Numbered from the stretch's first letter, positions 1-9,175 are shown. The stretch: DNA of 64,000 nt from Diploptera punctata (GCA_030220185.1 JASPKZ010004950.1:750001-814000); one strand, 5' to 3'. Made by a program: numbers and translations. The notes: a model not told the origin generated them from the letters alone.

Positions 1-89
1 GTGATCTCTTTAGGCAGTGGATCCCGAGTTTTCAAGCTCGTAAAATATCCATAAGTCTGAATAAAAAGGCCTCAGGCACAATTTACCGA
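1..89 (+). repeat. SINE-A, 3' part, cut by window start
   Basis: This matches the 3' half of SINE-A seen complete at 21915-22322 (minus strand). Shared features are the segment around GTGGATCCCGAG, the short hairpin region with TCAAGCTCGTAAAA, and the AATTTACCGA end. It runs straight into LINE coding sequence at 90, so the SINE end and the LINE fragment are fused without visible spacer. Confidence 0.6.
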
Positions 90-251
90 TATCAAATTTT
101 GGAATATATTAAACAGTCCCAACTAAATTGGAAACACCATCTTGAAAGAATGAGTTCAAATCGGATCCCCAAAGCTATTTATAATTATATACCAAGAGGA
201 CGAAGATCACTGGGCCGTCATATGAAACGCTGGAGGGAAAATTTTCTATAG
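90..251 (+). pseudogene. RTE-2 LINE reverse transcriptase, extreme C-terminus
   Basis: An open frame of 53 codons ends in TAG at 249-251. It carries the tail signature of the RTE-like LINEs in this window: a W-x-H-H-L-x-R-M segment, then R-I-P-K-A, then Y-I-P-R-G-R-R, G-R and a K-R-W near the stop. Downstream, a GAAGAAGAAG tail at about 280-297 is the simple-repeat 3' end typical of RTE elements. The 5' end is lost at the SINE-A junction, so no catalytic domain remains and the fragment is dead. Confidence 0.7.
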
Positions 252-700
252 GATCGTAACAGGCCTTGGCCTAATACTTGGAAGGAAGAAGAAGAAGAAC
301 ATTCTAGTAATATTTAATTAAATAAAAATAAAACTTCAAGTTTTATGAGATTTTCATATTTATTAAAATATAAATTAGTTACAGCTGTACTTTGTACCTT
401 CTTCAGACATGATAACAAATTAATGAATATTGTTATTTTTTTTATTAGATACAACTTTCCTCATTAGAGGATTGCCTCAAGGACAAAGTGATAGAGACAA
501 TTAATTTTTGGAATTGATGAAATACATTAAAAAAAAATTCAGTACATAACAATTATAACTATGCAACAATTTTTTTTTACAATCTCTATTATAAATTTAA
601 AAAGGCGATTCATTCAAATCTAGTTGGGAATTTAACAACTTATTAGCACTTTTCAATTTATTTATCTCTATAACTTCTGAAAAGTCCAACTGCTTTCCTT
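252..700. other. AT-rich spacer, no gene seen
   Basis: After the LINE tail this is AT-rich sequence with short poly-T runs. I see no open frame with family motifs and no SINE head. Confidence 0.5.
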
Positions 701-1428
701 TGTCACAAACATGTTACTTACTTACTCACTGGCACTATCGAACCCGTAGGTTCATGGCCGCACGGGCATAAGCTCTCCATACATCCCTATCCTCAGCCAA
801 TGCTTTCCAATCATTCCCTGTATAATCTACTTCCCTCAAATCATAGTCAATGTTGTTCTTCCACCTCATTCTTGGTCTACTAACTGGGCGTTTTCCTTCT
901 GGCTTTCCTACAAGAAGTTTCCATGCACGTCTTTCATTCCCCATACGCGCAACATGTCCTGCCCACCGCAGTCTACGAGACTTAACTGTTCTTATTATAT
1001 CTGGCTTCCTATAAAGACCATGTACTTCATTGTTATGTAGTCTTCTCCATTCACCTGTCTGTTCATCTCTCTTTGGTCCAAACATTTTCCTAAGAACTTT
1101 ATTCTCAAATACTCGTAATCTACTTTCCTCCCTTAAAGTAAGAGTCCATGTTTCGCACCCATATAATATAACTGGTAGAATAATAGTTTTATATATTTTC
1201 AGCTTAACGTTTTTTGAAAGGAGTTGGGACATCAAAAGTCTCTGCAATGCATAATAGCATGCATTTCCAGAATTGAGCCTATGTTTAATTTCTTTGTGCA
1301 TCTCATTCCTATTTGTGATTATTGTTCCTAGGTATTTGAATTCAGCCAATTCCTCAAAATTTCCCTCATTTGTCCTTAGCTGTCCATTTCCATTATATAA
1401 TGAATTTCTACGTGTGTCACAAACATGT
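701..1428 (-). mobile_element. 5'-truncated RTE-1 LINE with 14-bp TSD
   Basis: The element occupies 715-1414 on the minus strand. It is bracketed by perfect 14-bp direct repeats, TGTCACAAACATGT, at 701-714 and 1415-1428. Its 3' end, read on the minus strand, is a GTAA-type tandem tail right beside the first repeat. Five-prime truncation, a target-site duplication and a simple-repeat tail are the hallmarks of RTE-clade retrotransposition. Exact flanks suggest this is one of the younger RTE-1 copies here. Confidence 0.85.
735..1412 (-). CDS. RTE-1 reverse transcriptase C-terminal fragment, frame open
   Basis: About 225 codons read without a stop up to the 5' truncation point, ending in TAG. 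There is no ATG at the start because the element is truncated; the longest in-frame non-ATG start is a TTG at 1347-1349. Motifs in order are F-K-Y-L-G-T (post-palm region), L-Y-G-C-E-T-W-T-L, R-R-L-R-W-A-G-H-V-A-R-M, G-K-P-E-G-K-R-P, R-P-R-M-R-W and a C-terminal W-R-A-Y-A-R-A-A-M. These are the thumb and C-terminal parts of insect RTE-type endonuclease/reverse transcriptases. The F-A-D-D catalytic segment and the APE endonuclease are missing, so it cannot work alone. It is the best-preserved RTE-1 reading frame in the window. Confidence 0.8.
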   Translation of the reverse strand, partial: RRNSLYNGNGQLRTNEGNFEELAEFKYLGTIITNRNEMHKEIKHRLNSGNACYYALQRLLMSQLLSKNVKLKIYKTIILPVILYGCETWTLTLREESRLRVFENKVLRKMFGPKRDEQTGEWRRLHNNEVHGLYRKPDIIRTVKSRRLRWAGHVARMGNERRAWKLLVGKPEGKRPVSRPRMRWKNNIDYDLREVDYTGNDWKALAEDRDVWRAYARAAMNLRVR

Positions 1429-1599
1429 AATTTTTTTATTAATACCTTAGGTGCCTGCTAGATGTCTAATTTTGGGTGGATTTCTCAACCGAAGTCTAAA
1501 CCACGACCGCGGTATTCCGATTTTTTGTTTTCAAAACAAGCATAAAACTTCAAAATCAACTCATGTCAAACTTAAGGTCGAGTCGAGGTATGAGACGAG

Positions 1600-1714
1600 A
1601 CGACACCCCTTGTATTTTATAGAGATCTGTGAACGACAAGGGTCCCGGCCGACCACGGGAGCGGATGAACGAGATGATACGGAATGGCTGAGACGGGTGT
1701 AGAGAAATAGTGGA
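1600..1714 (-). repeat. SINE-G, distal part (split by LINE insertion)
   Basis: The segment with ACGGAATGGCTGAG and GAAATAGTGGAATG matches the body of the SINE-G copy at 60050-60324. It resumes at 2714 after the LINE insertion bounded by the 14-bp duplication at 1715-1728 and 2700-2713. The outer boundary near 1600 is approximate. Confidence 0.6.
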
Positions 1715-1728
1715 ATGAAATTTGTGAC

Positions 1729-1927
1729 TAGAAAAGAAACTATTTTGAAGTTTTACAAAGTATTGGCAGTTCCATCTCTTATCTATGGATGTGAAACCTG
1801 GACATTAACAAAGGCAGATAGTAAACAAATAGAGGCTGCTGAAATGAAGATGTTGAGAGCAATAGCAGGATACCAAAGGACCGATAAAAAGAAAAACGAA
1901 GATATAAGAACAGATCTTAACATATTT
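1729..1927 (+). pseudogene. RTE-2 reverse transcriptase fragment, first half
   Basis: The frame reads K-F-Y-K-V-L-A-V-P-S-L-I-Y-G-C-E-T-W-T-L, then A-A-E-M-K-M-L-R-A-I-A-G-Y and N-E-D-I-R, the usual order in RTE-like LINE C-termini. Reading breaks at about 1927, where the Penelope-like insertion begins, and resumes in the same sense at about 2495. Joining the flanks across the duplicated ATATTT restores a continuous RTE reading. Confidence 0.75.
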
Positions 1928-1974
1928 TATCTATACTAGTAAAATTCATGGTGATTTTCCGTTGAGGTATTAGT

Positions 1975-2057
1975 TCACAGTAATATAATGTACGGTTAAA
2001 AACTATAACATAGTTACCTTGTAGGTCCGTCTCCTCAACTTAAGTTCTTTTAAAACT
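1975..2057. repeat. Left arm of 83-bp inverted repeat
   Basis: Exact reverse complement of 2407-2489. It begins TCACAGTAATATAATG and ends TTCTTTTAAAACT. Confidence 0.95.
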
Positions 2058-2414
2058 AACAGAAGCTTCAACATTAGATTCAAGGAACATTTCAGAGATT
2101 TCGTTTACAATGGAGGAAAATCAAGTTATGTAAAACATGTAATTCAACCTGGACACCATATGCATAACATCGACAACACCCTCACAATAGTACATAGAGA
2201 AAACATTCCAACGAGAATAAATATACTGGAGGAAATCGCAATCCTAAGAGAAGTCAACAGCAACCTGATCCTCAATGAATACACACCTAATCCACTCAAT
2301 CCTCTGTACAAAATTCTCACAACCAAGTCAGTGCTTCAACAAGGGTCAACAAGAACGGACCTAATGCATTCTGCTGATGATGGGACTAGTCCCGAAAGGC
2401 CTACAGAGTTTTAA
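2058..2414 (+). pseudogene. Penelope-like GIY-YIG endonuclease C-terminal part
   Basis: The frame is open from the inner edge of the left repeat and stops at 2412-2414 inside the right repeat (118 codons). It starts at N-R-S-F-N-I-R-F-K-E-H, the segment that follows the Y-I-G motif in Penelope-type GIY-YIG nucleases. It continues with K-S-S-Y-V-K-H-V, G-H-H-M, R-I-N-I-L-E-E-I-A-I-L and N-L-I-L-N, ending in a P-L-Y-K-I-L segment. That order is known for the end of Penelope ORFs. The reverse transcriptase and the GIY-YIG half itself are missing, so the fragment is not active. I infer family from motif order alone. Confidence 0.7.
2369..2408 (+). ncRNA. Hammerhead-ribozyme-like motif
   Basis: CTGATGA at 2374-2380 is followed by TGGGACTAGTCCC, a self-pairing stem II, then GAAA at 2394-2397. 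Next comes the palindrome AGGCCT, with T-A in the place of the U-H cleavage site, and CAGA, which pairs with TCTG just before CTGATGA as stem I. Penelope-like elements are known to carry minimal hammerheads with short palindromic stem III that work as dimers. An unpaired T at the base of stem II departs from the canonical core. Activity is not shown. Confidence 0.55.
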
Positions 2415-2489
2415 AAGAACTTAAGTTGAGGAGACGGACCTACAAGGTAACTATGTTATAGTTTTTAACCGTACATTATATTACTGTGA
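2407..2489. repeat. Right arm of 83-bp inverted repeat
   Basis: Exact reverse complement of 1975-2057. It begins two bases before the end of the hammerhead-like stem I, so the motif itself is not duplicated in the left arm. Confidence 0.95.
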
Positions 2490-2494
2490 TATTT

Positions 2495-2657
2495 AATCTC
2501 TGTGAAAGAATAAAATATTATCAAAATGCTTATCTTCAGTACTTATTGCAATTGAATGAACAGCGCATACCAAGAAGAATGTATAATTATAAACCAAAAG
2601 GGAGAAGAATGGTGGGAAGACCATTGAAGAGATGGAAGGACCAATTCTACCTATAAT
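2495..2657 (+). pseudogene. RTE-2 reverse transcriptase fragment, second half
   Basis: The frame reads N-L-C-E-R-I-K-Y-Y, then N-E-Q-R-I-P-R-R-M, Y-K-P-K-G-R-R, G-R-P-L-K-R-W-K-D, and ends with two stops. The same 3' end is present in reverse at 31427-31585, which confirms it as a dispersed LINE end. Confidence 0.75.
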
Positions 2658-2713
2658 GAAATCGGAGCAGGCCATTGGGCTTAATCCTTGTTGTTGATGA
2701 TGAAATTTGTGAC

Positions 2714-2845
2714 AGGGGAAAATGGGAAAAAGCCTCGGGAAAACCTGCCCAAGCTCTGTTTCGTCCACCACAAAACCTACATGGATCTCGAGACCCCAAG
2801 CGGTGATATGCGAACATCTAACCGCTTGCGCCACGGAGCCGCCCG
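2714..2845 (-). repeat. SINE-G, tRNA-like head part
   Basis: On the minus strand it begins GGCGGCTCCGTGGCGCAAGC, a tRNA-like A-box region, and carries a body matching 60050-60324. It is the other half of the SINE interrupted at 1715. Confidence 0.65.
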
Positions 2846-2871
2846 CCCCTATTATATATGTTACTAATTAT

Positions 2872-3180
2872 GAGATCAGCCTCATGGGCTAATTGTCAAC
2901 TTTTTTTACTACAATTCGTAATGTTCCGGGTTCGATTCCCGATCAGTCCATGGGATTTTTCTTAAAGGGAATTATTCCTCTGGTCGCCCATGGTCTAGAC
3001 TTCAGGTTAAGGACTCTCCTGGCGCTTATTTATCATTTATCCCCTCATCATATCATCGATGTAATGTAACTGCGTCTTATAGATGCCCCAAACTAAGAAA
3101 TTGATTACAATTCCGCAAATGCTAGGGGAGAAAGCAAGAAATGTCATAAAAGAAAACCCGGTGGCATTGGACAAAAAAAA
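2872..3180 (+). repeat. SINE-E copy
   Basis: It has a degenerate tRNA-like head with a B-box-like GGTTCGATTCC, a middle with CCCATGGTCTAGAC, and a 3' domain ending in GTGGCATTGGAC and poly-A. It aligns over its length with 42881-43194. The 3' domain is shared with SINE-C and SINE-H copies. Confidence 0.75.
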
Positions 3181-3465
3181 ACATTACTGGTATTTAATAT
3201 TGAATTTATTTAAAATAATTAAGCTGCATGTGATTATAGTGTCGATGTAGAAAGTATATTATTTAAAATTGACATAAAAAGTAGTCAAGGATACATTCTC
3301 CAATTACATCGGGGGAAAAAAAAAAACTGTGTGGACCATAAATAGTGGTATCCATTCAGACGCGTAAATAGGACATGTGTACAACGAATATCCCTACTCT
3401 TCTTCAAATTTCTTTAAGTTGTTTTTTTTCAGACCGTAAGTCAATAGAAAATCAATTATATATTT

Positions 3466-3690
3466 TTTGAAAGACGTGCATGGAAGCTTCTTGTAGGAAA
3501 GCCAGAGGGAAAACGCCCAGCTGGTAGACCAAGAATGAGGTGGGAGAATAACATTAACTATGATTTGAGGGAAGTAGATTATACAGGAAATGATTGGAAA
3601 GCATTAGCTCGGGATAGCGATGTATTGAGAGCTTATGTCCGCGCGGCCATGAACCTACGGGTTCGATAGTGTCAGTGAGTAAGTAAGTTT
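3466..3690 (+). mobile_element. RTE-1 LINE 3' end
   Basis: It covers the last 70 or so codons of the RTE-1 frame (G-K-P-E-G-K-R-P, R-W-E-N-N-I, D-Y-T-G-N-D-W-K-A-L), the stop, and a GTGAGTAAGTAAG tail. It is close to the copy at 715-1414. I see no TSD. Confidence 0.75.
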
Positions 3691-3851
3691 TAATGTATGC
3701 TCGTGAAACCTGGACACTGTGAACGAGAAGCTGTATAGGCCTAACAACGCAGAAGATTTTTTTTTGCATAAAAATCTCAGAAAAAAATCTATGTCCCAAT
3801 ACACCGTGTTCCAAAATGATGAACGGGGTTTCAAAGTTGTTTAATTTCCCT

Positions 3852-3885
<34 letters not shown>

Positions 3886-4914
3886 AACAACTTACATGGG
3901 ATTAAAGATAAACTCTTCCGAGTTTTCATGAAATACTTTGTAAGTGTTCGATGTGAACACCTTTCGTTACACGGCACACATCTAGCTGATAGTCGAATTC
4001 CTCACAAACCTTGGTCACTATCCAATTTCGTTTGTAAATCTATAGCAAATATACCCCTTCCATCATTTAGGAACACGTGACCGAGGAGAGATGATGGATA
4101 AAATACAACCACCAACTCTATCAGAATGTCTAAATATGAGAAAATACGTAAAAAAAATTGAAGGGAAAATTGGTGTGGGTCTACCATGATCGCAGTGAAT
4201 GGGCGGTGGAATTTACCAGGAATCGAGGATTTGAGGAAGATGGTAAAAAATGATGGTGACTGGTTGCCAAGGACAGAGAATCCTGGAAGAGAGTTCTGAG
4301 ATAAACCGAGGTTCAAATTGGACTATTGTCGTAATGCTGATGATAAACGGGCTTCTGATATCAAAACATTGGGCCAACACCCGTAAATACGCTGTAGTAT
4401 TAATTTCCACTGTTTTTGCATTTAAAAACTGGCATTTTATACGGACAGCTGCAGTGCTAACTTGTAAGTTATTCTGGCTGTAGCACTTACTTCATCACAT
4501 TACAGTATCTAGGCCACCAGGTCACTAGACATTGGATAATCTTCCCACAGTGAAAGTGCTTCGCTAATCTCACTGATGAAAAGAATTGAAGCATAGCAAT
4601 CTTATTCATTCAGTGAAATATTAGTATTTGCAGACATGTTCTTTTTTTAAAGTTGAGTCTACAAATGCACAACATTATCCACTGTAGAATATATGAACGG
4701 ATAATTCAAATGCAGAAGCAAAGTTTAGATCGCGGCTACATAATTTTTTGCTGTTATGTTAACTATAAAAAGAGACTTTACATCCGCAGCCGTGAATTAC
4801 AAAAAGCATAGACTGGTCCACGACCAATTTTAAACTCTTTTTTTTTTCGGAATATAGTTGAGGGATAAATTATCATTTACGAAGAAAAAATATAACAATG
4901 AAAAATTAGTGTCT
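3691..4914. other. Unrecognised sequence with a TA microsatellite
   Basis: A TA run lies at 3853-3883. Short overlapping frames on both strands at 4002-4483 lack family motifs and are probably chance. I see no SINE head. Confidence 0.4.
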
Positions 4915-5191
4915 TGTGACGTAACTGATTGGTTAAGGAAAGTTGTGTTGGCGCAGAGGTACGGGACTTGCGCTGGTTCGAGTCCCCAAGGAGAAAAACA
5001 TTTTCTCATGGAATTTCGGCCAGTATGGGACCGGTGCCCTCCCAGCATTGTGAGGTATTTACGTAGCTATAATAAGTAGCGACTCCAGATTGAGATAACC
5101 AGATATAAGGGCTACGGAACCGACATGCTGACCAAATGTCATTCCTATACTGGCTAGATGAACATCCATACCTGTGATTAACACATGTGGA
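4915..5191 (+). repeat. SINE-B copy
   Basis: A degenerate tRNA head (GATTGGTTAAGG, then GGTTCGAGTCC) is followed by the SINE-B body: TTTCTCATGGAATTTCGGCC, CAGCATTGTGAGG, ATAATAAGTAGCGACTCCAG, and an end near ACACATGTGGAT. It abuts a pogo-like element end. Confidence 0.75.
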
Positions 5192-5336
5192 TCTCTCATT
5201 AAATTTATTTTATTTTGATAATTTCTGTTTTATTTTGGAACCTTGGAAAGTATCCACCTATATACCAATGCAAATCACCATTCCATATTCGCGGCATATT
5301 TGCGAAACATATCCCCCGCGAATAAGGAGCTTTTGT
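5192..5336 (-). mobile_element. End fragment of pogo/Tigger-like element
   Basis: Read on the minus strand it matches the left end of the element at 55019-55901. Shared pieces are the GCTCCTTATTCGCGGGGGAT-like terminus, the segment TTTGCGGAAC/CGCAAATATGCCGCGAATAT, and the AT-rich interior. Only about 145 bp is present. Confidence 0.6.
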
Positions 5337-5409
5337 GCAATGGAATTCTAATACAACAGTTAATTTCTTCATTAATTATCATTTCATACAGTGGTAGGGA
5401 CAAGTACAA

Positions 5410-5629
5410 CGTATGTCGGAAGACCAATAGCCTAAACAGGTGTTATATTGGATGGTACCAGTAAGAAGGAAGAGGGGAACAAGTAGAAGAACATGGTATG
5501 AGGGAATATATGATGTCACGATGAAGAGGAATATGGAAGAGGGGCAATGGGAAGATAGGAATCTCTGGAAAGCAGGAATCAAGGGCGAACTGTTGTAAAA
5601 TGGAAAGTCTGTATTAGGTAGGTAGGATG
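5410..5629 (+). mobile_element. RTE-5 LINE 3' end
   Basis: The conceptual frame shows R-T-W-Y-E-G-I-Y-D, M-E-E-G-Q-W-E-D-R-N-L-W-K-A-G, a typical RTE C-terminal end, followed by a TAGGTAGGTAGG tail. The same end is present in reverse at 21413-21880. A short SINE-B tail-like piece (AGGCCAAGGGCCTTCCAGG) follows at about 5655. Confidence 0.65.
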
Positions 5630-5814
5630 TGAGACCATCAGGCACCTTGGTGGTAGGCCAAGGGCCTTCCAGGCCTGTCATGTCATCTTTATCTATATTT
5701 TCGTAGCCCAAAGTTGAGCCATAGCCTCTCCTTTGTCAGGAGCCACTAGACCAAGCTAATTTAGTTACCTTATTTGCTAATAGAAGTCATGAATGACATG
5801 CTGTCAACACACCG

Positions 5815-6030
5815 ACTCAATGAGACATCTAGCAGGTAACTAAGGTAATACTAGGACGTTGAAGTCGGTAAATTTTCAGGCTTAAGGATCTTTTATGAGC
5901 CTGAAAATCTTCAGACTCGGGACCCACGACTTAAAGTCTCTCCCGGAGGATTTGCTCCTTGGATGTTTTCGACCTTAAAAAATCAATCGACCCCGGCCGG
6001 GTTTGAACTCGGGACCAGAGGCAAGGAGTT
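5815..6030 (-). repeat. SINE-A copy, partial
   Basis: The AATACTAGGAC, AGGCTTAAGGATCTTTTA and CCCCGGCCGGGTTTGAAC blocks match the SINE-A copies at 10310 and 21915. The 3' extension and the far tRNA head are missing. Confidence 0.7.
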
Positions 6031-6033
6031 ATT

Positions 6034-6701
6034 AAAAAATAAGTAAGGATTAATAGGAACTCTCCCTTTTTTGACGCTATTTATATTTTGTATGGAAACA
6101 ATCAAAAAATTTAATCATAAAATGACTGAAAAATAATAATGGTCTTTTAAACCAAGTTGTTGTAAATTATTTTACTTCTAAGAAGGTTTTATAATTTTTA
6201 TTATTTCCATAATAAAACTATAAAAAGTGAAAATCCACGCCGTCAGTTTCTTAAATAACGTCTGAAACTTTTCCACTGTTGCCAAACAATTACCGATAAC
6301 GCAGCTCGCAGGTTACAAAGTTGTTCCGTAATGTATATGTAGGCATATTCAAAGAGGAAGAGTGTAGGAATATTCAAAGAGGAAGAGGAGGAAGAAATTA
6401 GAGAAAAATAGGAAGGGAAGAAATGAGTAAGGGTAAACAGATAAGGCCTAAATAAAATGGGGGAGGGGCTGTTACCAATTTATTTATTGTAATAGAAACT
6501 AATTTTCATTGGATTAGCTTATGAAGGAGGAGATGTGCTGCTTGTTGTAATCACCGTGAAGGCCTTTCGCTTTCAGCAAAGCTAAACAAAGGATGTGAAA
6601 TAGCTATAAGTTTAAACAGTTATCGCTATACACTTGTGTGCAGTAGAGATGGAAATAGACTGGCACTTTACCAAACTAACCAATCTGCACACTTCTAATT
6701 A
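6034..6701. other. AT-rich unrecognised sequence
   Basis: I see no gene. A short direct duplication of TATTCAAAGAGGAAGAG occurs near 6346-6388. Confidence 0.4.
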
Positions 6702-7105
6702 TTAGAGGCTAATGTCACTTGACTTTAACATGTAGACAAAATGTCTTCCACGAGAAGAGAGAAAAATACACTGTCTTCATTTATTTAGTAGTTTTGTTGT
6801 TTACAGTCGCTTTAACTACAATAATTAGAAGCTAACATCACTTAAATTAAACATGCAGGCAAAATGTCTTCCATAAGAAGCAAGAAAAATACGCTGATTT
6901 CAGTTATTTCATAGTTTTGTTGTTTAGAGTTGCTTTAACTACAAATTAGAAACTACTATCTAAACTAACTAATTCAATGGCTTTATTGGATCCGTGGGTT
7001 CATGACCGCGCAGACATAAGCTCTCCATAATCCCTATCCTGAGCTAATGTTTTCCAATCATTCATCACTCGAATTAAATATGCAGACAAAATGTCTTCCC
7101 TTGTT
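6702..7105. repeat. Diverged tandem triplication, unit about 122 bp, third unit interrupted
   Basis: Units begin TTAGAGGC (6702), TTAGAAGC (6825) and TTAGAAAC (6946). All carry a block like CAAAATGTCTTCC and, in the first two, TAGTTTTGTTGTTTA. The third unit is broken by an RTE-1 fragment at 6968-7070 and resumes with ATGCAGACAAAATGTCTTCC. Confidence 0.7.
6968..7070 (-). mobile_element. RTE-1 LINE 3' fragment
   Basis: The reverse complement encodes the C-terminal RTE-1 region (L-W-R-A-Y-V-C-A-V-M-N region, degenerate). It sits inside the third tandem unit. Confidence 0.6.
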
Positions 7106-7116
7106 TTTTAAATTTG

Positions 7117-7118
<2 letters not shown>

Positions 7119-7155
<37 letters not shown>
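7119..7155. repeat. TA microsatellite
   Basis: Uninterrupted TA dinucleotides, then ATGTATGTAT. Confidence 0.95.
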
Positions 7156-7163
<8 letters not shown>

Positions 7164-7170
7164 AGAATCA

Positions 7171-7620
7171 CTGTCCACCGCCGTTGTCTCGAGGTAGCGT
7201 GCTGCGTTTTCACGCAGCGGGCCTATTAGATAACAATTTTATAATGTTATATTATAATTATCATTTTTTGACTAATACCTCAACGGAATTTTATCGTGTA
7301 TTTTGTTTATATAGAATACAGTCACTTGTTCACTGCTGTGATCTCGGGATAGTGTCGCTGCCTCGAACACCGGATTCGATCCCCGGTCGGGACAATTTTC
7401 CTGGAATATCATTTTTGCGGGTTTTTTTCCACATCTGAAAGACAAAACTCAGAAAAATTTAAACCCCATGTTTAGTATGAATGCGTGTATGTGATGGCGT
7501 GTTTCGTCTTAATGTTGTATCGTGTCGGAGGAGATTCTGACTTTGAGTGATAACACATTTGGGGAGGCCTTCCATGTCCTTGTATTGTCAAAAAATGTGT
7601 GTATTGCATAGTTCAAAATC
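7171..7620 (+). repeat. Two SINE-C heads, second with an atypical tail
   Basis: The first head (7171-7225) has TCTCGAGGTAGCGTGCTGC and TCACGCAGCGGGCC and then breaks off. A second, diverged head at 7329-7400 has GATTCGATCCCCGGTCGGGAC. After about 7440 the sequence no longer matches the common SINE-C body. A weakly similar stretch (GTTTTGTCTTAAATG) occurs near 49560. Confidence 0.55.
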
Positions 7621-7907
7621 CCTCTCCCGACAGGTCGTGCCACTGTAAGGCCCGACTGGCTGTGACATGTAAATTGTACCTGTAAAGTCTTTTCTTCTTC
7701 TTCTTCTCATTATTATTATTATTCATAATTTGTAGGATTTTCATCCTGTTTATTTTCAAAATCACTCCTCGGAGGAAGACGTATTGGATGTGCATCCACT
7801 GTCTATTCATCTCTTGACTGCGTCTTCCTCTTGTTCTTCTCCCTCCATTGGTGTATCTTCTTGAGCTCTTTTTTGCAAGTCGATTGTCTTCCATTCTTTC
7901 AAGTCCC

Positions 7908-7960
7908 ATAGCTCTGCTCCAAGGCTTCCTGCCTTAACCACTCGGCTACGGCGCGGGACC
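7908..7960 (-). repeat. SINE-B tRNA head fragment
   Basis: The reverse complement gives GTCCCGCGCCGTAGCCGAGT, then the GGAGCAGAGCTATGGG region. It is fused to an RTE-1 fragment at 7961. Confidence 0.7.
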
Positions 7961-8127
7961 ATATATAATCTACCTCCCTCAAATCATTGTTAATGTTATT
8001 CTCCCATCTCATTCTTGTATACCAACTGTGCGTTTTCCCTTTGGTTTTCGCCTCTTTCATTCCCCATTTGTGCCCATCGTCATCGTTAAGTCTGTATACG
8101 AGACTTAACTGTTTTTATTGTATGTAT
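7961..8127 (-). mobile_element. RTE-1 LINE internal fragment
   Basis: The reverse complement keeps the R-W-E-N-N-I and D-L-R-E-V-D-Y segments, broken by indels. Confidence 0.6.
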
Positions 8128-8130
8128 TTG

Positions 8131-8418
8131 GAGGGACTTTAAGCTGTGGGTCCCGAGTCTGATGATCTTCAGACTCGTAAAAGATAATTAAGCCTGAATG
8201 AAAAAGCCTCTAAGCAAAATTTACCGAAATTTTCCCGTCCTAATACTACCTTGGTTTGCTAGTTGTCAGTATGAGGCGGAACGCTGGCCACGATCCACTC
8301 AAATGACATCTATACGAAAACAAGTGTAACTAATATTAGTAGGTTCAAATTCTTCCCTGTAGGGGGAGAGCGCCTAAATCTCTGTTAAGGGAAACATGGG
8401 CTTACAAGATACAAGAAG
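8131..8418 (+). repeat. SINE-A, 3' two thirds
   Basis: It runs from GGACTTTAAGCTGTGGGTCC through AATTTACCGAAATTTTCCCG, GTCAGTATGAGGCGGAACGC and ACATGGGCTTACAAGATACA. It lacks the tRNA head. Confidence 0.75.
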
Positions 8419-9175
8419 ATCTGGTTTTCTATAAAGATCGTCTATAATAAAAATTATGTAATTCTCAATTCCGGATGAATATATTTAATTTTGCTTACGG
8501 TTTTCAAACAAAATAATTGATGAGGCTACTGCTTGAATTTAAAAAAAATAAGGAGGCCTCTGTCATTAAAATATTATCATGGTTTGTCTTGAGAGGAATA
8601 AATGAGAGCAATTTCTGACCCTATTCGATGTGTTATGAAAATGTAGAGAAAGAAATGTTTTGGATTTGAATGTTTTTTTATTATCAGATGTTAACATCGA
8701 TTTACCTTGAACACGCTACTTACATAATTCCAAAGAGTAAAAGCTGATCGCATGCAGATTACATAAAGTTCCGATTTTTACCGCCATATTTTGCAACTTG
8801 CACCTGCCATGCATCTGCTGAGTCTAAAGCCTTATTGTATATTACAATACAAATTGCAAATTTGACACAACATGTGACATGTGTGGAGACTTGGGGTTCA
8901 GACTGATAACAAAGAGGAAGTAGTATTTTTCATCCTGTTTTCCCTTCATTTTGCATTCATGCAAACCACAAATTACCTTCTTGTTTTGTTTGTAATTTTT
9001 ATGCTAGAATTTACCATGTGCTACCTCAACCTGTCTGTTGTTGTCGAACTAGAGTGCATCTGTCTGCAATTTTTTCGTTTATCTTCTATTTCAAAGATGA
9101 ACCGTTACTCATCTCTTCTTGCAAGAGTTACAACATTGCATCATCCAATAACTACACTGCAAGAACTCTTCTTCT
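8419..9175. other. AT-rich sequence without recognised content
   Basis: A 105-codon frame at 8881-9198 runs into the following ATT repeat and is hydrophobic by composition. I do not consider it a gene. Confidence 0.4.

Larger units (their letters stand above)
1922..2494 (+). mobile_element. Penelope-like element fragment with perfect 83-bp inverted repeats
   Basis: The segment between the repeated ATATTT (1922-1927 and 2489-2494) is foreign to the LINE it interrupts. It holds an 83-bp arm at 1975-2057, a coding core, a hammerhead-like motif, and the exact reverse complement of the arm at 2407-2489. I count 83 matches of 83. Penelope-like elements are known for terminal repeats in direct or inverted orientation joined to 5'-truncated bodies, and for hammerhead motifs, so the layout fits. 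The target duplication is at least 6 bp, or up to 11 bp with one mismatch. Confidence 0.8.
1715..2713 (+). mobile_element. RTE-2 LINE insertion with 14-bp TSD
   Basis: Perfect direct repeats ATGAAATTTGTGAC at 1715-1728 and 2700-2713 bracket an RTE-2 LINE 3' fragment (1729-2699) inserted into SINE-G. The LINE is itself split by a Penelope-like insertion. Its 3' end is a short TTG/ATG-type tail next to the second repeat. The two coding halves are 1729-1927 and 2495-2657. Confidence 0.85.
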
